NCBI GenBank assembly: GCA_033854175.1
Contig: JAWOKN010000067.1
Location: forward strand, 1 to 6,112
Direction of reading: 5' to 3'
Length of the DNA: 6,112 nt
Source: DATKPE01 sp033854175
GTDB lineage: Bacteria > Bacteroidota > Ignavibacteria > UBA10030 > SZUA-254
Numbering within the stretch: the first letter of the stretch is position 1; every line of letters starts with the position of its first letter. Both the position numbers and the translations under genes were made by a program. The notes under the pieces are model-generated. The model was not told the origin of the DNA. It made no database searches and saw only the letters and a program-made list of their open reading frames with translations. Shown in pieces: positions 5,040 to 6,112 of the stretch.

Positions 5040-6112
5040 TTCCCCCTACAAATATCTGAATGCAATCAATTCTCCCGCCGACATCCGGAAGCTCTCGGTG
5101 CCGGAACTCAAGGTTGTTTCGTCAGAGATCCGTGATTTTATCATCGACACCATCTCCAAGGTGGGGGGCCACCTCGGGGCGGGCCTCGGATCGGTCGAAC
5201 TCGCAGTGGCTCTCCATTACATTTTTGACACCCCGACGGATAAACTTGTCTGGGATGTCGGGCACCAGGCCTATCCGCATAAAATCCTCACCGGCCGGAG
5301 GGAGAAATTCCATACCATCCGGCAACTGGACGGTATCAGCGGGTTTTTGAAAAGGTCGGAGAGCGAATATGATGTCTTCGGCGCGGGCCACGCCAGCACG
5401 GCGATGTCCGCCGCACTCGGTATCGCCATAGCACGCGATCTTGCGGGGGATACTTTTCGTGTCGTGGCCATTGTCGGCGATGGCGCCATGACCGGAGGAA
5501 TGGCCTACGAAGCCATGAACAACGCCGGCCTGCAGAAACGCAATCTCATCGTCGTTCTGAATGATAACAACATGTCGATCGCTCCCAATGTCTGGGCGAT
5601 CTCAAACTATTTCACCGAACTCATCGCGAAACCTTCCTACAACCGGATCAAGGCCAATGTCTGGGACCTCACCGGCAAGTGGGATACCATCGGCGACCGC
5701 CTCCGGAAAATCGCCTCCCGCGTTGAGGAGGGCATCAAGGTTGTCATTACACCGGGCATGCTCTTCGAGGCACTCGGCTTCAGGTATTTCGGCCCCATCA
5801 ACGGACACAACATCATCCAGCTCACAAGAATTTTTAAGGAGGTCAAGGACCTCAAAGGCCCCATCCTCGTTCACGCGATCACCAAGAAGGGGAAGGGGTA
5901 TAAACCCGCCGAGGAAGACATCCAGGCTCTCCACGGCGTGACCCCGTTCGATAAGATCACGGGCATCTCAGCCAAGAAGGCCGAGACAGCTCCATCCTAT
6001 ACGAAAGTCTTCGGGGATGCGGTCGTCGAGCTCGCGCGCGAAAATCCGAGGATCGTGGGCATCACCGCCGCCATGCCGGATGGGACCGGATTGGACAAGC
6101 TTCAGCATGCGT
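5032..6112 (+). CDS. dxs: 1-deoxy-D-xylulose-5-phosphate synthase (partial, C-terminus off the right edge)
   Basis: Dxs condenses pyruvate and glyceraldehyde-3-phosphate, using thiamine diphosphate and Mg2+, to make DXP, the entry step of the MEP isoprenoid pathway and a precursor of thiamine and pyridoxal phosphate. The 360 codons present cover about the first 57 percent of a usual 620-640-residue enzyme. Visible motifs are SKVGGHLGAGLGSVELA (42-58, His47), DVGHQAYPHK (75-84, His78), the thiamine-diphosphate/Mg motif GDGAMTGG (149-156) to LNDNNMSI (176-183), and FEALGFRYFGPINGH (245-259). The next domain begins at ITAAMPDGTGL (344-354). The catalytic glutamate of the pyrimidine-binding domain lies beyond the edge. 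ATG 5032 overlaps the end of xseB by 8 bases, and AAGG precedes it by two bases. Linkage of xseB to dxs is common in bacteria. Trp188 in APNVWAIS replaces the glycine usual in E. coli-type enzymes. Confidence 0.96.
   Translation, partial: MSSSPYKYLNAINSPADIRKLSVPELKVVSSEIRDFIIDTISKVGGHLGAGLGSVELAVALHYIFDTPTDKLVWDVGHQAYPHKILTGRREKFHTIRQLDGISGFLKRSESEYDVFGAGHASTAMSAALGIAIARDLAGDTFRVVAIVGDGAMTGGMAYEAMNNAGLQKRNLIVVLNDNNMSIAPNVWAISNYFTELIAKPSYNRIKANVWDLTGKWDTIGDRLRKIASRVEEGIKVVITPGMLFEALGFRYFGPINGHNIIQLTRIFKEVKDLKGPILVHAITKKGKGYKPAEEDIQALHGVTPFDKITGISAKKAETAPSYTKVFGDAVVELARENPRIVGITAAMPDGTGLDKLQHA

Noticed and set aside
5561..5941. Plus- and minus-strand alternative frames within dxs (5561-5941, 5602-5934)
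   Set aside because: They are shadows of Dxs, whose motifs continue unbroken in the main frame.
1..6112. RNA genes, CRISPR arrays, insertion sequences or riboswitches
   Set aside because: No tandem repeats with spacers, transposase motifs, tRNA-like cloverleaf sequences or recognisable riboswitch cores were seen. The only noncoding stretches are short, the longest being 128 bases.

Overview
The window looks like a piece of chromosome from a Bacteroidota/Chlorobi/Ignavibacteria-type Gram-negative bacterium. This placement is an inference. It rests on a BshB1-type bacillithiol deacetylase, a CusB-like adaptor with an N-terminal heavy-metal-binding domain beside a TolC-family gene, the short XseA form, and an xseA-xseB-dxs gene string. 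No rRNA, tRNA, insertion sequence or CRISPR array was seen. Coding density is high.

Left part (1-2743, minus strand): a heavy-metal (probably Cu/Ag) efflux operon read towards the left edge. In transcription order it holds a small exported cysteine-rich protein (2250-2666), a TolC-family outer-membrane channel (872-2146), and a CusB-like periplasmic adaptor that leaves the window at base 1. The adaptor has no stop codon inside the window. The inner-membrane RND pump (CusA-like) needed to complete the system is not present and is expected just beyond the left edge. The operon has a strong sigma70-like promoter (2679-2707). Its -10 box lies inside an 8-bp-arm palindrome (2666-2684), the layout expected of a repressor operator. 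The small protein's ATG sits only a few bases past the predicted transcription start.

Middle (2744-3600): bshB1 on the minus strand, encoding the GlcNAc-malate deacetylase of bacillithiol synthesis, has its own sigma70-like promoter. It lies directly upstream of the metal operon on the same strand, so read-through is possible. A 128-bp divergent intergenic region separates it from the plus-strand genes.

Right part (3601-6112, plus strand): xseA, xseB and dxs are tightly packed, with 4-base and 8-base overlaps, and are probably one transcript. XseA and XseB form exonuclease VII. Dxs makes 1-deoxy-xylulose-5-phosphate for isoprenoids and thiamine/pyridoxal; it is cut by the right edge after 360 codons.

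The most interesting items are the unrecognised small CC-motif protein at the head of the efflux operon, the palindrome-embedded promoter with an almost leaderless start, and the adjacency of a bacillithiol gene to metal efflux.
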